DNA of 64,000 nucleotides from the NCBI RefSeq assembly GCF_024721975.1, contig NZ_JANQBB010000003.1, forward strand, positions 62,001-126,000, read 5' to 3'. The position numbers and the translations under genes are program-made. The notes beneath the pieces are model-generated. The model saw only the letters and a program-made list of their open reading frames with translations. It searched no databases and was not told where the DNA came from. Origin of the DNA: Paenibacillus endoradicis (GTDB lineage: Bacteria; Bacillota; Bacilli; Paenibacillales; Paenibacillaceae). Numbering within the stretch: the stretch's first letter is position 1; every line of letters starts with the position of its first letter. Positions 34,818 through 44,403 of the stretch are shown one piece after another.

Positions 34818-37596
34818 TAATTTTGAAATTATAAAAACATATATATATGATCGGTTAGAAAAAGCGATAAAACCACTAGAGGTGGGTCAAATTGAAAAGG
34901 AATTAGAGGAAGTTAAAGGTTATATGACTATTTTCACACCAGAGCAAGCTGCGGGAATCATTGCATATAACAAAATAGAAAGTTTAATAACAGTTACAGA
35001 AGATGAATGGTCTAGAATGATTAAAGAATTGAAAATGCATTTTGATGTTACCCATGAAAGAGGAACAATTGTAAGTAGTGAAGAACAACAAAAAAGAGAC
35101 TTACAGTGGTGGACACGTGATGTGAAAAAAGAAATTGAGACTTATTACTGGAGTAGATACAAAAAATTCATATCACAAACTCTTCCTTATGAGGTTGTAA
35201 AAACAATAGATGAAGATACTGATGTTGTTATGAACAATCTGGCTAACCCACAAAATGAAGTGCAATTCTCAAGATATGGTATGGTAGTTGGACATGTTCA
35301 ATCTGGTAAAACGGGAAATTATTCTGCATTAGTGAGTAAAGCTGCTGATGCAGGATATAAATTTATAGTTATTATCGCTGGAGGGTTAAATAATTTACGT
35401 AATCAAACACAAGAAAGATTAAATGAAAGCTTTATAGGTAGAGAAGGTATAAATTTTGTGGGTGTTGGTAACTTTGCTAATTCAGATAAAAAGCGAACAC
35501 CTGTTAGTTTAACTACAAAAGTTACTGATTTTAATAAGTCAGATGCAACTGGGGCTAAACAAGGATTAGATTTAGATATGGGAACTCGTCCAATCATACT
35601 TGTAATAAAGAAAAATACAAGAACATTAACTAATGTAATCGAGTGGCTTAAATCACACTATCAAGAAGAAGTGAAAGACCATGCTATGTTGCTAATTGAT
35701 GACGAGAGTGATTATGCATCGATAAATACAAAAGATGAGAATAATCCAACAAGTATTAATAAGAAGATTAGAGAATTGATTGCTTTATTTAGGAAAAGCG
35801 CATATGTCGCTTACACTGCTACACCGTATGCGAATATATTTATAGATTACAAAGCCGAATCAAAAGAATTTGGAAAAGATTTATTTCCAGAAGATTTTAT
35901 CTATGCATTAGAAGCACCTACAAGTTATTTTGGAGCTGCTAAAATTTTCTTAGATCCAACGAAAAAATATTTAGCTACAGTAAAAGATCACTTAGATATT
36001 ATTCCGGCTATACATAAAAGAGATTTAGAAATTGATGAATTACCCAAAAGTTTAGAAGAGGCTATACGCCTATTCATATTAAACGTAGCGATTAGACATC
36101 TTAGGAGACAAGAAGATAAACATAATAGTATGATGATACACGTCACAAGATTTACAAGGGTACATCATAGAATTTATTTGAAAGTTTCTGAATATCTAGA
36201 GAAAATTCAACAGGCTATTGTAGTGCATGGTGAATTTTCACATGAGTCAAAAAGAATAAATAATCCATATATACAGAGTTTACAAGATACTTTCATTAAC
36301 ATATATTCCTGTTTGGAATTTGACTGGGCAACTGTATTATCAAAGCTAAATGAAGTAGTTGAATTAATAGATACCAGAGAAGTTCATATAGATAAGAAAA
36401 TTGAATTAGAATATCCAAAAGATAAAGCTGTGAATTTCATTGTAGTAGGTGGAAGCAGTTTAGCAAGGGGGTATACATTAGAAGGATTAAGTGTAAGTTA
36501 TTTCTTAAGAACAACCGTTTTTTATGATACATTAATGCAAATGGGAAGATGGTTCGGATATCGACAGAATTATGAAGACCTTTGCAAAATGTATATGACA
36601 AACACTACTTTTAATAGTTTTACAACTATTATTGAAGCAACTTTAGATTTAGTTGATAGTTTGCGAAAAATGGCACGATTAAAATTAACACCTCGTGATT
36701 TTGGATTAGCGGTACAGCAACATCCAGATAGTGGTCTACAAGTAACCGCTAGAAATAAACTGAAACAAACTAAAGATATATATTTTGAGATGAAACTTGA
36801 TGGTCATCTAAAGGAGACAAGTTGGATTCCTGCTAATGAAAGTGATACAAAAGATAATATAAATTTAATTGAAAATTTAGTTCGAAATCTAGGAATAACT
36901 ACTTTAAATGAAAAGAAACCAATTATATGGGAAGAAAAAAATAGAAATATCGTGATAGATTTTTTGAATAACTTTAAATTTTACTCTCCAGAATCAGATG
37001 AATTCGGTATGTACTCTAGAATGCCAGTGAATTTTGTAAAAGCTTATGCTAAAGATATAGATATAAAATGGGATATTGTTTTATTTAAAGGTCAAAGCGA
37101 AGAGCCTATCATGATTGATGGAGTAAAGTACGGTCAACTTCAAGAGCGACAATTAGATATAAAAGATGATCGTTATGAATTTAGAAATAGACAGGTTTCT
37201 TCTGGTAATGCTGAAGAAGTAACATTGACTAAGGAAGAGATTAATGAACTTAAAGAAAATCAGGAGAAGAAAAAATATGCAAAAGAAAAACGAAAACAGG
37301 GATTAGTTGAGGATGATTTAATCAATAAACAAATCGAAGAGTTTTCAAGAAGGAAAGCCGCAAGGGAAAAATTAAAACGACCATTATTAATGCTACATTT
37401 GGTTGATGCTACTTTAATTTCTGATTCGGAAAATTCTCATGGAAAGAAGAAGGTTGTGGGTGCGTTTAGTATTAGTTTCCCAACAACTATAGAAAGTGGA
37501 AATCGTAACATTAAATTAAAAGTAAATCAAGTATATTTAGATAACTTAGAAAGGTCACTAGCGGAGCAGGAGGATTCAGATGATGATATCGAGTAA
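34798..37596 (+). CDS. Z1-domain ATPase/helicase-like restriction protein
   Basis: 932 residues behind GAAGGGG. An N-terminal P-loop ATPase core has GHVQSGKTGNYSALVSKAAD (Walker A near residue 170), MLLIDDESDYASIN (Walker B near 297) and AYTATPYANIFID (motif III-like, near 340). The Z1 domain follows (about 420-660), with VVGGSSLARGYTLEGL and LMQMGRWFGYR, hallmarks of this family. The last 250 residues are charged and partly coiled coil (KEEINELKENQEKKKYAKEK). Z1 proteins occur with MORC ATPases in mobile restriction systems and in NgoAVII/CglI-type ATP-dependent restriction enzymes, where they power DNA translocation. Its stop lies 17 nt inside the next gene. Confidence 0.9.
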   Translation: MIKHQVNNFEIIKTYIYDRLEKAIKPLEVGQIEKELEEVKGYMTIFTPEQAAGIIAYNKIESLITVTEDEWSRMIKELKMHFDVTHERGTIVSSEEQQKRDLQWWTRDVKKEIETYYWSRYKKFISQTLPYEVVKTIDEDTDVVMNNLANPQNEVQFSRYGMVVGHVQSGKTGNYSALVSKAADAGYKFIVIIAGGLNNLRNQTQERLNESFIGREGINFVGVGNFANSDKKRTPVSLTTKVTDFNKSDATGAKQGLDLDMGTRPIILVIKKNTRTLTNVIEWLKSHYQEEVKDHAMLLIDDESDYASINTKDENNPTSINKKIRELIALFRKSAYVAYTATPYANIFIDYKAESKEFGKDLFPEDFIYALEAPTSYFGAAKIFLDPTKKYLATVKDHLDIIPAIHKRDLEIDELPKSLEEAIRLFILNVAIRHLRRQEDKHNSMMIHVTRFTRVHHRIYLKVSEYLEKIQQAIVVHGEFSHESKRINNPYIQSLQDTFINIYSCLEFDWATVLSKLNEVVELIDTREVHIDKKIELEYPKDKAVNFIVVGGSSLARGYTLEGLSVSYFLRTTVFYDTLMQMGRWFGYRQNYEDLCKMYMTNTTFNSFTTIIEATLDLVDSLRKMARLKLTPRDFGLAVQQHPDSGLQVTARNKLKQTKDIYFEMKLDGHLKETSWIPANESDTKDNINLIENLVRNLGITTLNEKKPIIWEEKNRNIVIDFLNNFKFYSPESDEFGMYSRMPVNFVKAYAKDIDIKWDIVLFKGQSEEPIMIDGVKYGQLQERQLDIKDDRYEFRNRQVSSGNAEEVTLTKEEINELKENQEKKKYAKEKRKQGLVEDDLINKQIEEFSRRKAAREKLKRPLLMLHLVDATLISDSENSHGKKKVVGAFSISFPTTIESGNRNIKLKVNQVYLDNLERSLAEQEDSDDDIE

Positions 37597-38536
37597 CCCA
37601 TGGGAAAATATTAATGCTGGTGCAGAAAAACTTGTTGATTCCAAATTGAAATATGATTTTTTCTGGGGAGTGGAAAAGAACGGTGATTATGCATTATATA
37701 TTAATATAGATAAGGAAGAAAACACTCCTAATCAACTTTTGAATTTACAAGACATCGAAATTAAGGTATTCAATTATGACATATCTAGTTACTATCAATG
37801 GGTAATTATTCTAAAGAAAAAAGAGGATTGGCAAATATTTAAAAGACTATGTGAAGATTTAATATCTGTTGCAAGAGAAACTAAGAATGAAAAATCTATG
37901 GTTATTCAAGTGCAGAATCGTATAAATAGATGGAAAAGCTTATTAGCACAAAATAAAAATATTGTATTCTCGGTGGAAAAACAGATGGGATTAATTACTG
38001 AGTTGAAATTTCTTCATGATATTGTGGCTACTAAGTTAAGCATTGCTAAAGCTATTCAATCATGGGTTGGTGCAGATGCAGATAAACAAGATTTTTTATT
38101 AGATAAATCAGTAGTTGAAGTGAAGTCTTATCGAACATCGCAAGGTGAAAAAGTAACGATTTCATCTAAGGAACAATTATGGACCGAGAAAGAACACTTG
38201 TATCTAGTTACCTATGCGCTAACAAAGAGTGAAAGCGGAGAAAGTGTTGAAACCATTGCAAATAGAATTAAGCAACAATTGACAGTCAATAGAGAAGATG
38301 AACTGATAGAAATATTTGAAACAAAGCTATGGTCATATGGTTATTCTTCTTTAATATTTAAAGAAGAGCAATTAGATAGTTATATAGTAGATAATACAAA
38401 TTATTACAATATAATAGATGGATTCCCAAGAATTACATCCATGCAAGTGGCTAATGAGATTATTTCACTTAATTATAAAATTGACTTAACTGCATGTAAA
38501 AATTATCAAATAAGTATTGAAGAATTATACTTTTGA
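37580..38536 (+). CDS. PD-(D/E)XK-motif nuclease-like protein of the defence operon
   Basis: 318 residues, starting inside the end of the Z1 gene with AGGAGG 6 nt before ATG 37580. The segment around residues 165-200, ADKQDFLLDKSVVEVKSYRT, has an acidic residue, then (V)EVK, which is the D-X(n)-E-X-K core of PD-(D/E)XK nucleases. The opening NPWENINAGAEKLVDSKLKYDFFW and the overall size fit the PD-(D/E)XK family proteins found next to Z1 genes. It is the likely DNA-cleaving subunit of the system. Which base context it cuts is unknown. Confidence 0.82.
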   Translation: MMISSNPWENINAGAEKLVDSKLKYDFFWGVEKNGDYALYINIDKEENTPNQLLNLQDIEIKVFNYDISSYYQWVIILKKKEDWQIFKRLCEDLISVARETKNEKSMVIQVQNRINRWKSLLAQNKNIVFSVEKQMGLITELKFLHDIVATKLSIAKAIQSWVGADADKQDFLLDKSVVEVKSYRTSQGEKVTISSKEQLWTEKEHLYLVTYALTKSESGESVETIANRIKQQLTVNREDELIEIFETKLWSYGYSSLIFKEEQLDSYIVDNTNYYNIIDGFPRITSMQVANEIISLNYKIDLTACKNYQISIEELYF

Positions 38537-38547
38537 GGTGATGAACA

Positions 38548-40605
38548 TTGTTAGCGAAAATAGAGGAATTTCATGAAAATATGATTCAAGATATATTAGC
38601 AAGTGCTACTAGTAGATCGATGAGTTGTAGTGAAGTCTTTTATGAGCTTATTTGTGAAGAATTAGTAGAAACAGGAGAATTAGCACCAAATTTGACGAGT
38701 GCTTACTATAAACACTTAGTAGGACGTTATCCTATGGAAGTATCTGGGTTTTCTTACGATGAGGATAGACAAGTATTATCTATAGTTATATCAGAGTTAT
38801 TTCAAGAGGATAATATTGAAACTTTAACAAGTAAATTAATAGAACAAAAGATAAAGAGAGCATATAATTTCGTTGTAAAGTCTATTGAAGGATTATATAG
38901 AGAATTAGAAGAGACTTCAGATAGTTTTTCAATGTCATATTTTATTTATGACAAATATCAGCACGTGAAAATCAATAGAATTAAGATAATACTAATATCA
39001 GATGGTAAAAAATCAAGATCATACAAGGAAATTATTTTGAAGTCTATAGATAGTATGCAGATTGAGACACTGATTGTAGATTTAGAATATCTTTTTAACA
39101 ATTACAGCGCTCAAAATGCAGATACATCTTTTGAAGTAGATGTGAATTTACCTTGTTTAGAAGCACCAACTAATACCGAAAAGTATCGCTCTTATATGAC
39201 CTTTATTACGGGAAATCAATTATATGAGATATATGATAGATTTGGAAAAAAACTATTAGAGCAGAATGTACGCACATTTTTACAATTTAGAGGTGGTATA
39301 AACAAAGGGATTCGTAACACAATAGATGGAGCACCAGAAATGTTTTTTGCTTATAACAATGGTATTACAGCAACAGCTTCAGCTCTAGATTTTAATAGTC
39401 AAGGAGACATTATTAAAATTCATAATCTACAAATAGTAAATGGAGGACAAACAACATCTTCAATTTATGCTGCAAAAAAAACGCATAAAACTGATATTTC
39501 TAATGTTTGTGTTCAAATGAAAATATCTGTGGTAGATAATACTGAAAATCACGGTGACTTTGTTGCTAAAGTAGCTGAATATGCAAATACACAAAATAAA
39601 GTTAATAAATCAGACTTCTTTTCTAATAGCCCATTCCATAAAGAATTTAAGGTATACTCATCAAAAACATGGATACCATCTAGTTCACAAGTAAGAGAGC
39701 GTTGGTTCTATGAACGTGTGAGAGGAGAATATCTAAATGAACAATCTTATTTAAGTTTATCGGAAAAGAAAAAGTTTGAAAAGTCTTTCCCTAGAGATAA
39801 AAAGATAGACAAAACTTCACTGGCTAAATCTGAAATATCGTGGCTTCAAAAGCCTAGTGTTGTATCAAAAGGCGGACAAGAAAGTTTCGTCAGTTTTGCT
39901 GAACATATAAGTTACGAACTTGAAAAAAATAATTTAACGATAACTGAGGAGTATTATAAAGATGCTATTTCACGTGTTATTTTATTTAGATCTATCGAAC
40001 AGATAGTTTCTAACTCTCATTGGTATCATGGGGGGTTCCGAGCAAATGTAGTGGCATACACAATTTCATATTTTTCTTATTATCTAGGTAAAAATAAAAG
40101 TTATTTTGATTTTACACGAATCTGGGAGATACAAATTGTTCCAGATGAATTAATTAAAGTAATAGCAAATTTAGCAGAACATATTTTTAAAGTTATCACA
40201 AATCCTCCTAAAGGATCTGGAAATCCTGGTCAATGGACTAAGAAAGTTAGCTGTTGGGAATTCATTAAGGGATTGGATTACAAATTAGATATACCTAGTA
40301 ACTATTTGTTAGATAAGGAACAACAAAATTTTATCTTAAAAGAAGCAAAAAAGACTAAAAAAATGGATAAAGGTATAGAGGCACAAAGTTTTGTTATCGA
40401 GGTTTCAAATAAAGATTGGTCAAAATTATTAGAGTACTATTCACAAAACTCAAATCGGACAAGTTTGAATCTAACTGAGTTTGATATTTTACTGAAATTG
40501 GCAACAGGTAAATTAGGCCTTCCTTCGGAAAAACAAGCAGTTATATTATATAAAATATATGAAAAAGCATTGAATGAAGGATTTATCATGGAAAATATCG
40601 GATGA
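38548..40605 (+). CDS. AIPR-family (abortive infection phage resistance) protein
   Basis: 685 residues from TTG 38548 with GAGGTGAT just upstream. The central segment MFFAYNNGITATASALDF followed by LQIVNGGQTTSSIYAAKKT is the signature of the AIPR family (named after lactococcal abortive infection proteins). The N-terminal 200 residues are helical and the C-terminal third contains GGFRANVVAYTISYFSYYLG, a common distal block. The biochemical role is unclear; the family is repeatedly found with MORC and Z1 genes. It closes the operon: no terminator is obvious directly after, and 660 bp of gene-poor sequence follow. Confidence 0.88.
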   Translation: MLAKIEEFHENMIQDILASATSRSMSCSEVFYELICEELVETGELAPNLTSAYYKHLVGRYPMEVSGFSYDEDRQVLSIVISELFQEDNIETLTSKLIEQKIKRAYNFVVKSIEGLYRELEETSDSFSMSYFIYDKYQHVKINRIKIILISDGKKSRSYKEIILKSIDSMQIETLIVDLEYLFNNYSAQNADTSFEVDVNLPCLEAPTNTEKYRSYMTFITGNQLYEIYDRFGKKLLEQNVRTFLQFRGGINKGIRNTIDGAPEMFFAYNNGITATASALDFNSQGDIIKIHNLQIVNGGQTTSSIYAAKKTHKTDISNVCVQMKISVVDNTENHGDFVAKVAEYANTQNKVNKSDFFSNSPFHKEFKVYSSKTWIPSSSQVRERWFYERVRGEYLNEQSYLSLSEKKKFEKSFPRDKKIDKTSLAKSEISWLQKPSVVSKGGQESFVSFAEHISYELEKNNLTITEEYYKDAISRVILFRSIEQIVSNSHWYHGGFRANVVAYTISYFSYYLGKNKSYFDFTRIWEIQIVPDELIKVIANLAEHIFKVITNPPKGSGNPGQWTKKVSCWEFIKGLDYKLDIPSNYLLDKEQQNFILKEAKKTKKMDKGIEAQSFVIEVSNKDWSKLLEYYSQNSNRTSLNLTEFDILLKLATGKLGLPSEKQAVILYKIYEKALNEGFIMENIG

Positions 40606-41092
40606 TTAAGAAGTAGAGATCAGGATGGTATTATGCTTAGTAAAAATAGTTATAACATAGACATTATTGATACAAATCATTCTGAGACTTTTACAGCTAG
40701 CAATGAGAAAAGAAACTAAGAAAAGAAAATATGTAATAATTGTCTTTTTCGATATTTAACCAGGAAATACAATGAAATAATAAAATATTAGTAAATTAAG
40801 AACACCAATTTTTCCTAGATAAGTGCCACAACATCTAGAAATACATATTGCGACCAGTACACAACACCTGTGGAGCGGGTAATATTGATGGTCAGAAAAT
40901 AAAAGAATCAACCGAATAGATTAATTTACTGTGTTTAAACCCCTTAATAGAATCAAAGGTGGAAAATCTTACTTCGTTATAAAGGAAAGGAATACAAAGA
41001 GAGCTAAACCCGGCTAAACCGACGATTAAAAGGGCATGTTTCACATACGATTAAATATTTGAATTTAAGCTCCACTAAAACCATCTAAAGTG
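40606..41092 (+). other. Gene-poor decayed sequence at the right edge of the defence island
   Basis: No convincing gene. One 28-codon frame with an ATG (40633-40719) follows the AIPR gene but has a weak ribosome site and no recognised content. Short stretches such as 40958-41015 read as basic, protein-like fragments (for example GGKSYFVIKERNTKRAKPG) between stops, suggesting a ruined gene I cannot name. Confidence 0.4.
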
Positions 41093-41137
41093 AAAGGTCC
41101 ATCAACAATTATGAGAATTGTTGATGGACCTTTAATA
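41093..41137 (+). terminator. Strong intrinsic terminator between the defence island and the helicase gene
   Basis: AAAGGTCCATCAACAATT (41093-41110) pairs perfectly with AATTGTTGATGGACCTTT (41116-41133): an 18-bp stem. It probably insulates the island from the chromosome. Confidence 0.8.
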
Positions 41138-41272
41138 CATTCATCAACTCTAGCCACTAAGAAGTTCACCCCCAAAAAACAACTCCCACTAGACAGCCCC
41201 CACAAATTACCCGATAATTTATACAGCGATAAGGATAGCTCACGTTAGTATCACTTAAAGAAGGTGAACCCA

Positions 41273-43798
41273 ATGTCTTGGCCAACGAGACTTACAAAAC
41301 AATCACTTCCTGACTGGCTCCAGCAGATGGAAGACAATCAGAAAATCAAGCGCAAAGTAACCATAGGCGGAGAAGTCTTTTTCGATGAAGAAACAAACTA
41401 TGGAGCTTATATGTGTATCGAAGAGAAGAAAAAGACATTTACCATCTCAGGCGAAATGCCATTTGCACTGCAAGAGGGACAGTCTTATCTCATCGAAGGT
41501 ACAGTTACTTTATATAAAAATAGTAAGCAAATAAAGATCCATTCTATCAAAGTTGAAAAGCCAACAACTCCTGAAGGGGTTATTGTTTTCTTGCAAAGCC
41601 TCAAAGGATTGCAGAAGCGAGCGCTACTACTATATGAAACCTATGGAATAGAGATCATTGATATTTTAATGAACAATCCAGAGCGAATTGCCAATGAGAT
41701 CTCTGGTATAGGGCAGAAGCAGGTAGAGAGCTGGAGTAAGCAAATAAAAGTGCTAGATGGAGACTATGATTTGCTTGCTAAGTTGATGAACTGGGGCATG
41801 ACACTTAATCAAGCTAAGAAGCTGATCAAGGAGTTAGGGCATGAGGTAGATCAAGTTATTCAGAAAAATCCGTATATCCTTATTCGTTTAGTAAAAGGAT
41901 TTGGATTCCGCAGATGCGATCAAATTGCGCGAGAACTAGGCTTTGATCTTACAGGTAACAGCCGTATGCTGGCAGCGATACGTTACGTATTGCGGGAGTC
42001 ATCGCAAGAGGGGCATTGTTTCTTAATGCGTGAGGAACTATTGCAGAGGGTAAAAGTTACCTTAGATATTCGACTTACAGCATTAGAAATGGAGCAACTT
42101 CTTAATGAATATGAAGGACAAGCTAACATTATTTATGAATTAAGCTTACTATCCTATGAGCTTAATTATAATGAGGTTGCAGCACATTATGCGCGCTATA
42201 AAGCTGAAGGATACCGCCTGATGAAGCTGGAACATCGATTTACGGTGTTGTCATTTGAGATAGATTCGATTAATCAACATGTGCAACGATTAATTGATCG
42301 AATGAAGCTAGTTGAGTCGGATGGGCGAATTTATTTACCAGAAGTCTATCAATCTGAACTCATCGTTGCAGCCAAAATATTACGGATAATGCTTCATCCT
42401 ACGATCAGTTTTGACGGAGTAGAAGGCGATATACAGTCCTATCTTCAAGTTAATCATTTGCATCTAGAATCTAAGCAGGCAGAAGCGGTTAACCACTTTA
42501 CACAGCAAACAGGCGGCATGTATATTTTGAATGGCAGTGCTGGCTGTGGTAAAACATTTACGCTTAAAGTTATTTTAGCTTTATTGGAAAAACAATATGA
42601 GAAGATGAATATGCCGTTCAAAGTAAAGGTGTTTGCTCCTACTGGAAAGGCATCAAAGGTAGCGGCTAAGGCGACGGGACGAGAGTGTACAACGATTCAT
42701 CGTGGGCTTAAATATAAACCAGATGGTGGTTTTGAGCATAATGAGAAGCAACCACTTGATATTGATTGTCTAGTGCTTGATGAAAGTTCTATGTTAGATA
42801 TCGTACTAGCAAAGCATTTATTCAGCGCCATTCCACCTCATTGTAAAGTGATCTTTATGGGAGATACGAAGCAATTACCGAGTGTAGGAGCAGGTAATGT
42901 GCTACATGATTTAATTAGTAGCGATATGATTCCTGTCATTACACTTGATGTCGTTAAGCGTCAAGCAGAGGATTCAGGAATTATTATTAATGCTAACAAA
43001 ATCATTCAAGGTGAAATGATTGATACAAGTGCAGAAACGTTAGATGCCTACGTTATTTATCAGCATGAAGCTGAGCGAGTACAAGATACGATTATTCGTT
43101 CCATTAGTAGATTGTTGCAAACTAGAGATCTATCATTAGAAGATGTCCAGGTGTTATGCCCGCAGCGTAAAGGCGAGGTAGGCACATATGTGATGAACTG
43201 GATGATCCAACAAGCATTTAATACGAATGAAGAAACAGTGAAGGTTGAAAATCGAAGGATAGCGAAGCAAGTAAGTGGTAGTGACGAAGTAGAAGAAATA
43301 CCGTTATATTTTAAGCCAGGTGATAAAGTTATTCATATCGCTAACAACTATCAGATGAAATGGTATATAAAATCGAATCTAAATGTCTATGAGGAAAATA
43401 GCAAATTAGTTGGTATAACCAATGGTGAATGTGGAGTTATTGAAGAAATATATAGAATCAATCAACAAAATGATGAAGAAGAATATGTGATCGTCGTTCG
43501 GTATGAAGAAGGATACGTTAAGTATATGAATCAATTCGATGAACTCGATCATTGTTATGCTATGACCATTCATAAGTCACAAGGCTCACAATGGCCTGCC
43601 GTATTGATGGTGGTTATGATGGAAAACTATAATATGTTAGATAATAGTATTTTCTATACGGGCTATACAAGAGCCAAGGACTTCAGTTGTGTCATTGGTC
43701 AATCGAATGCGATTGCACACGCGATAGCTACATTTCGCAATCAAAAACGAAATACAAGTCTTAATGAGAAATTTATCGTTAAGGAAGATGGGGAATAG
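41273..43798 (+). CDS. RecD2-like ATP-dependent DNA helicase (SF1B)
   Basis: 841 residues from ATG 41273 (AAGGTG 6 nt upstream; a GTG at 41264 lies inside that site). An N-terminal OB-like domain (to about 95) is followed by a helix-hairpin-helix block (LQKRALLLYETYGIEIIDI.., ISGIGQKQVESW). The SF1 helicase core has Walker A GSAGCGKTFTLKV (near 425), the Q/motif Ia FAPTGKASKVAAKATG, Walker B DCLVLDESSML, motif III FMGDTKQLPSVGAGNVL and motif VI-like CYAMTIHKSQGSQWPAV. RecD2 enzymes unwind DNA 5' to 3' in repair. Length fits. It sits between strong terminators, so is probably a chromosomal repair gene, not part of the defence operon. A short relic of a homologue lies at 31083. Confidence 0.9.
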   Translation: MSWPTRLTKQSLPDWLQQMEDNQKIKRKVTIGGEVFFDEETNYGAYMCIEEKKKTFTISGEMPFALQEGQSYLIEGTVTLYKNSKQIKIHSIKVEKPTTPEGVIVFLQSLKGLQKRALLLYETYGIEIIDILMNNPERIANEISGIGQKQVESWSKQIKVLDGDYDLLAKLMNWGMTLNQAKKLIKELGHEVDQVIQKNPYILIRLVKGFGFRRCDQIARELGFDLTGNSRMLAAIRYVLRESSQEGHCFLMREELLQRVKVTLDIRLTALEMEQLLNEYEGQANIIYELSLLSYELNYNEVAAHYARYKAEGYRLMKLEHRFTVLSFEIDSINQHVQRLIDRMKLVESDGRIYLPEVYQSELIVAAKILRIMLHPTISFDGVEGDIQSYLQVNHLHLESKQAEAVNHFTQQTGGMYILNGSAGCGKTFTLKVILALLEKQYEKMNMPFKVKVFAPTGKASKVAAKATGRECTTIHRGLKYKPDGGFEHNEKQPLDIDCLVLDESSMLDIVLAKHLFSAIPPHCKVIFMGDTKQLPSVGAGNVLHDLISSDMIPVITLDVVKRQAEDSGIIINANKIIQGEMIDTSAETLDAYVIYQHEAERVQDTIIRSISRLLQTRDLSLEDVQVLCPQRKGEVGTYVMNWMIQQAFNTNEETVKVENRRIAKQVSGSDEVEEIPLYFKPGDKVIHIANNYQMKWYIKSNLNVYEENSKLVGITNGECGVIEEIYRINQQNDEEEYVIVVRYEEGYVKYMNQFDELDHCYAMTIHKSQGSQWPAVLMVVMMENYNMLDNSIFYTGYTRAKDFSCVIGQSNAIAHAIATFRNQKRNTSLNEKFIVKEDGE

Positions 43799-43830
43799 AT
43801 TGAAGTATCACTACCTGTACCCATTGTGAA

Positions 43831-43875
43831 AAGGCTTGATGGAGCTTGGGGAAAACCCAAGCTCCATCAAGCCTT
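43831..43875. terminator. Very strong, probably bidirectional terminator
   Basis: AAGGCTTGATGGAGCTTGGG (43831-43850), loop GAAAA, and its exact complement (43856-43875): a perfect 20-bp stem between the convergent helicase and hypothetical genes. Confidence 0.85.
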
Positions 43876-43951
43876 ATACTAACAATACTAATATTATTGA
43901 GAGGATATATATGAGAAATGATCAGGATTGTTTTCAATTAGAAAGCTCGAT

Positions 43952-44365
43952 TCATTTTTCAGACCAGATTTCATACTCTTCATCTAGTCGCTCACGAATC
44001 ATCTCGTAATTCTCCCATGTATCAGGAACGTGATAAACAGATTCGGCATCTTCTTGATCTAGGAAATATAAATAATCGCTCATATAGCTATCGTATCCGC
44101 TTTCGGTAAAGGCATTTCCTTCCTCACTCAGCATATCAGAGGCAAGGACACCAGCAGCTTTTTTTAACAGCTGTGGGCTTGTGAGTTTTCTTGCTTTGAA
44201 AGCTTCAATGTCCTCTATGAAATCTTCCAGAAACTCTTCACTACAAAGGTCTTTTTCGATTAGCCATCCTAGAAAGAAACCAATATGTACATAAGCTTGA
44301 TCTTGGGACAATTCGTTAGGGAAATCGTTCTCATAATGATATTTTGCTTTGTCGTAGGCAGTCAT
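43952..44365 (-). CDS. Conserved hypothetical protein, DUF7832-like
   Basis: 137 acidic residues with no membrane helix or signal. It opens MTAYDKAKYHYENDFPNELS and then reads AYVHIGFFLGWLIEKDLCSEEFL, a pattern I recall from a small uncharacterised family (DUF7832) often annotated near polymorphic-toxin or immunity-type genes. AGAAGGAGACAC lies just upstream of the start. The function is unknown. It stands between a terminator and the ABC permease gene. Confidence 0.75.
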   Translation of the reverse strand: MTAYDKAKYHYENDFPNELSQDQAYVHIGFFLGWLIEKDLCSEEFLEDFIEDIEAFKARKLTSPQLLKKAAGVLASDMLSEEGNAFTESGYDSYMSDYLYFLDQEDAESVYHVPDTWENYEMIRERLDEEYEIWSEK

Positions 44366-44403
44366 TAGTGTGTCTCCTTCTATCTTTTTCTAATTAATAA
44401 TTA

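Noticed and set aside
40633..40719. A 28-codon frame after the AIPR gene
   Set aside because: Weak ribosome site, no family content and no conservation evidence.
41273..43798. RecD2-like helicase as a sixth subunit of the defence system
   Set aside because: It is separated by over 600 bp and a strong terminator, has a different base composition from the island genes, and RecD2 is a common chromosomal repair enzyme.
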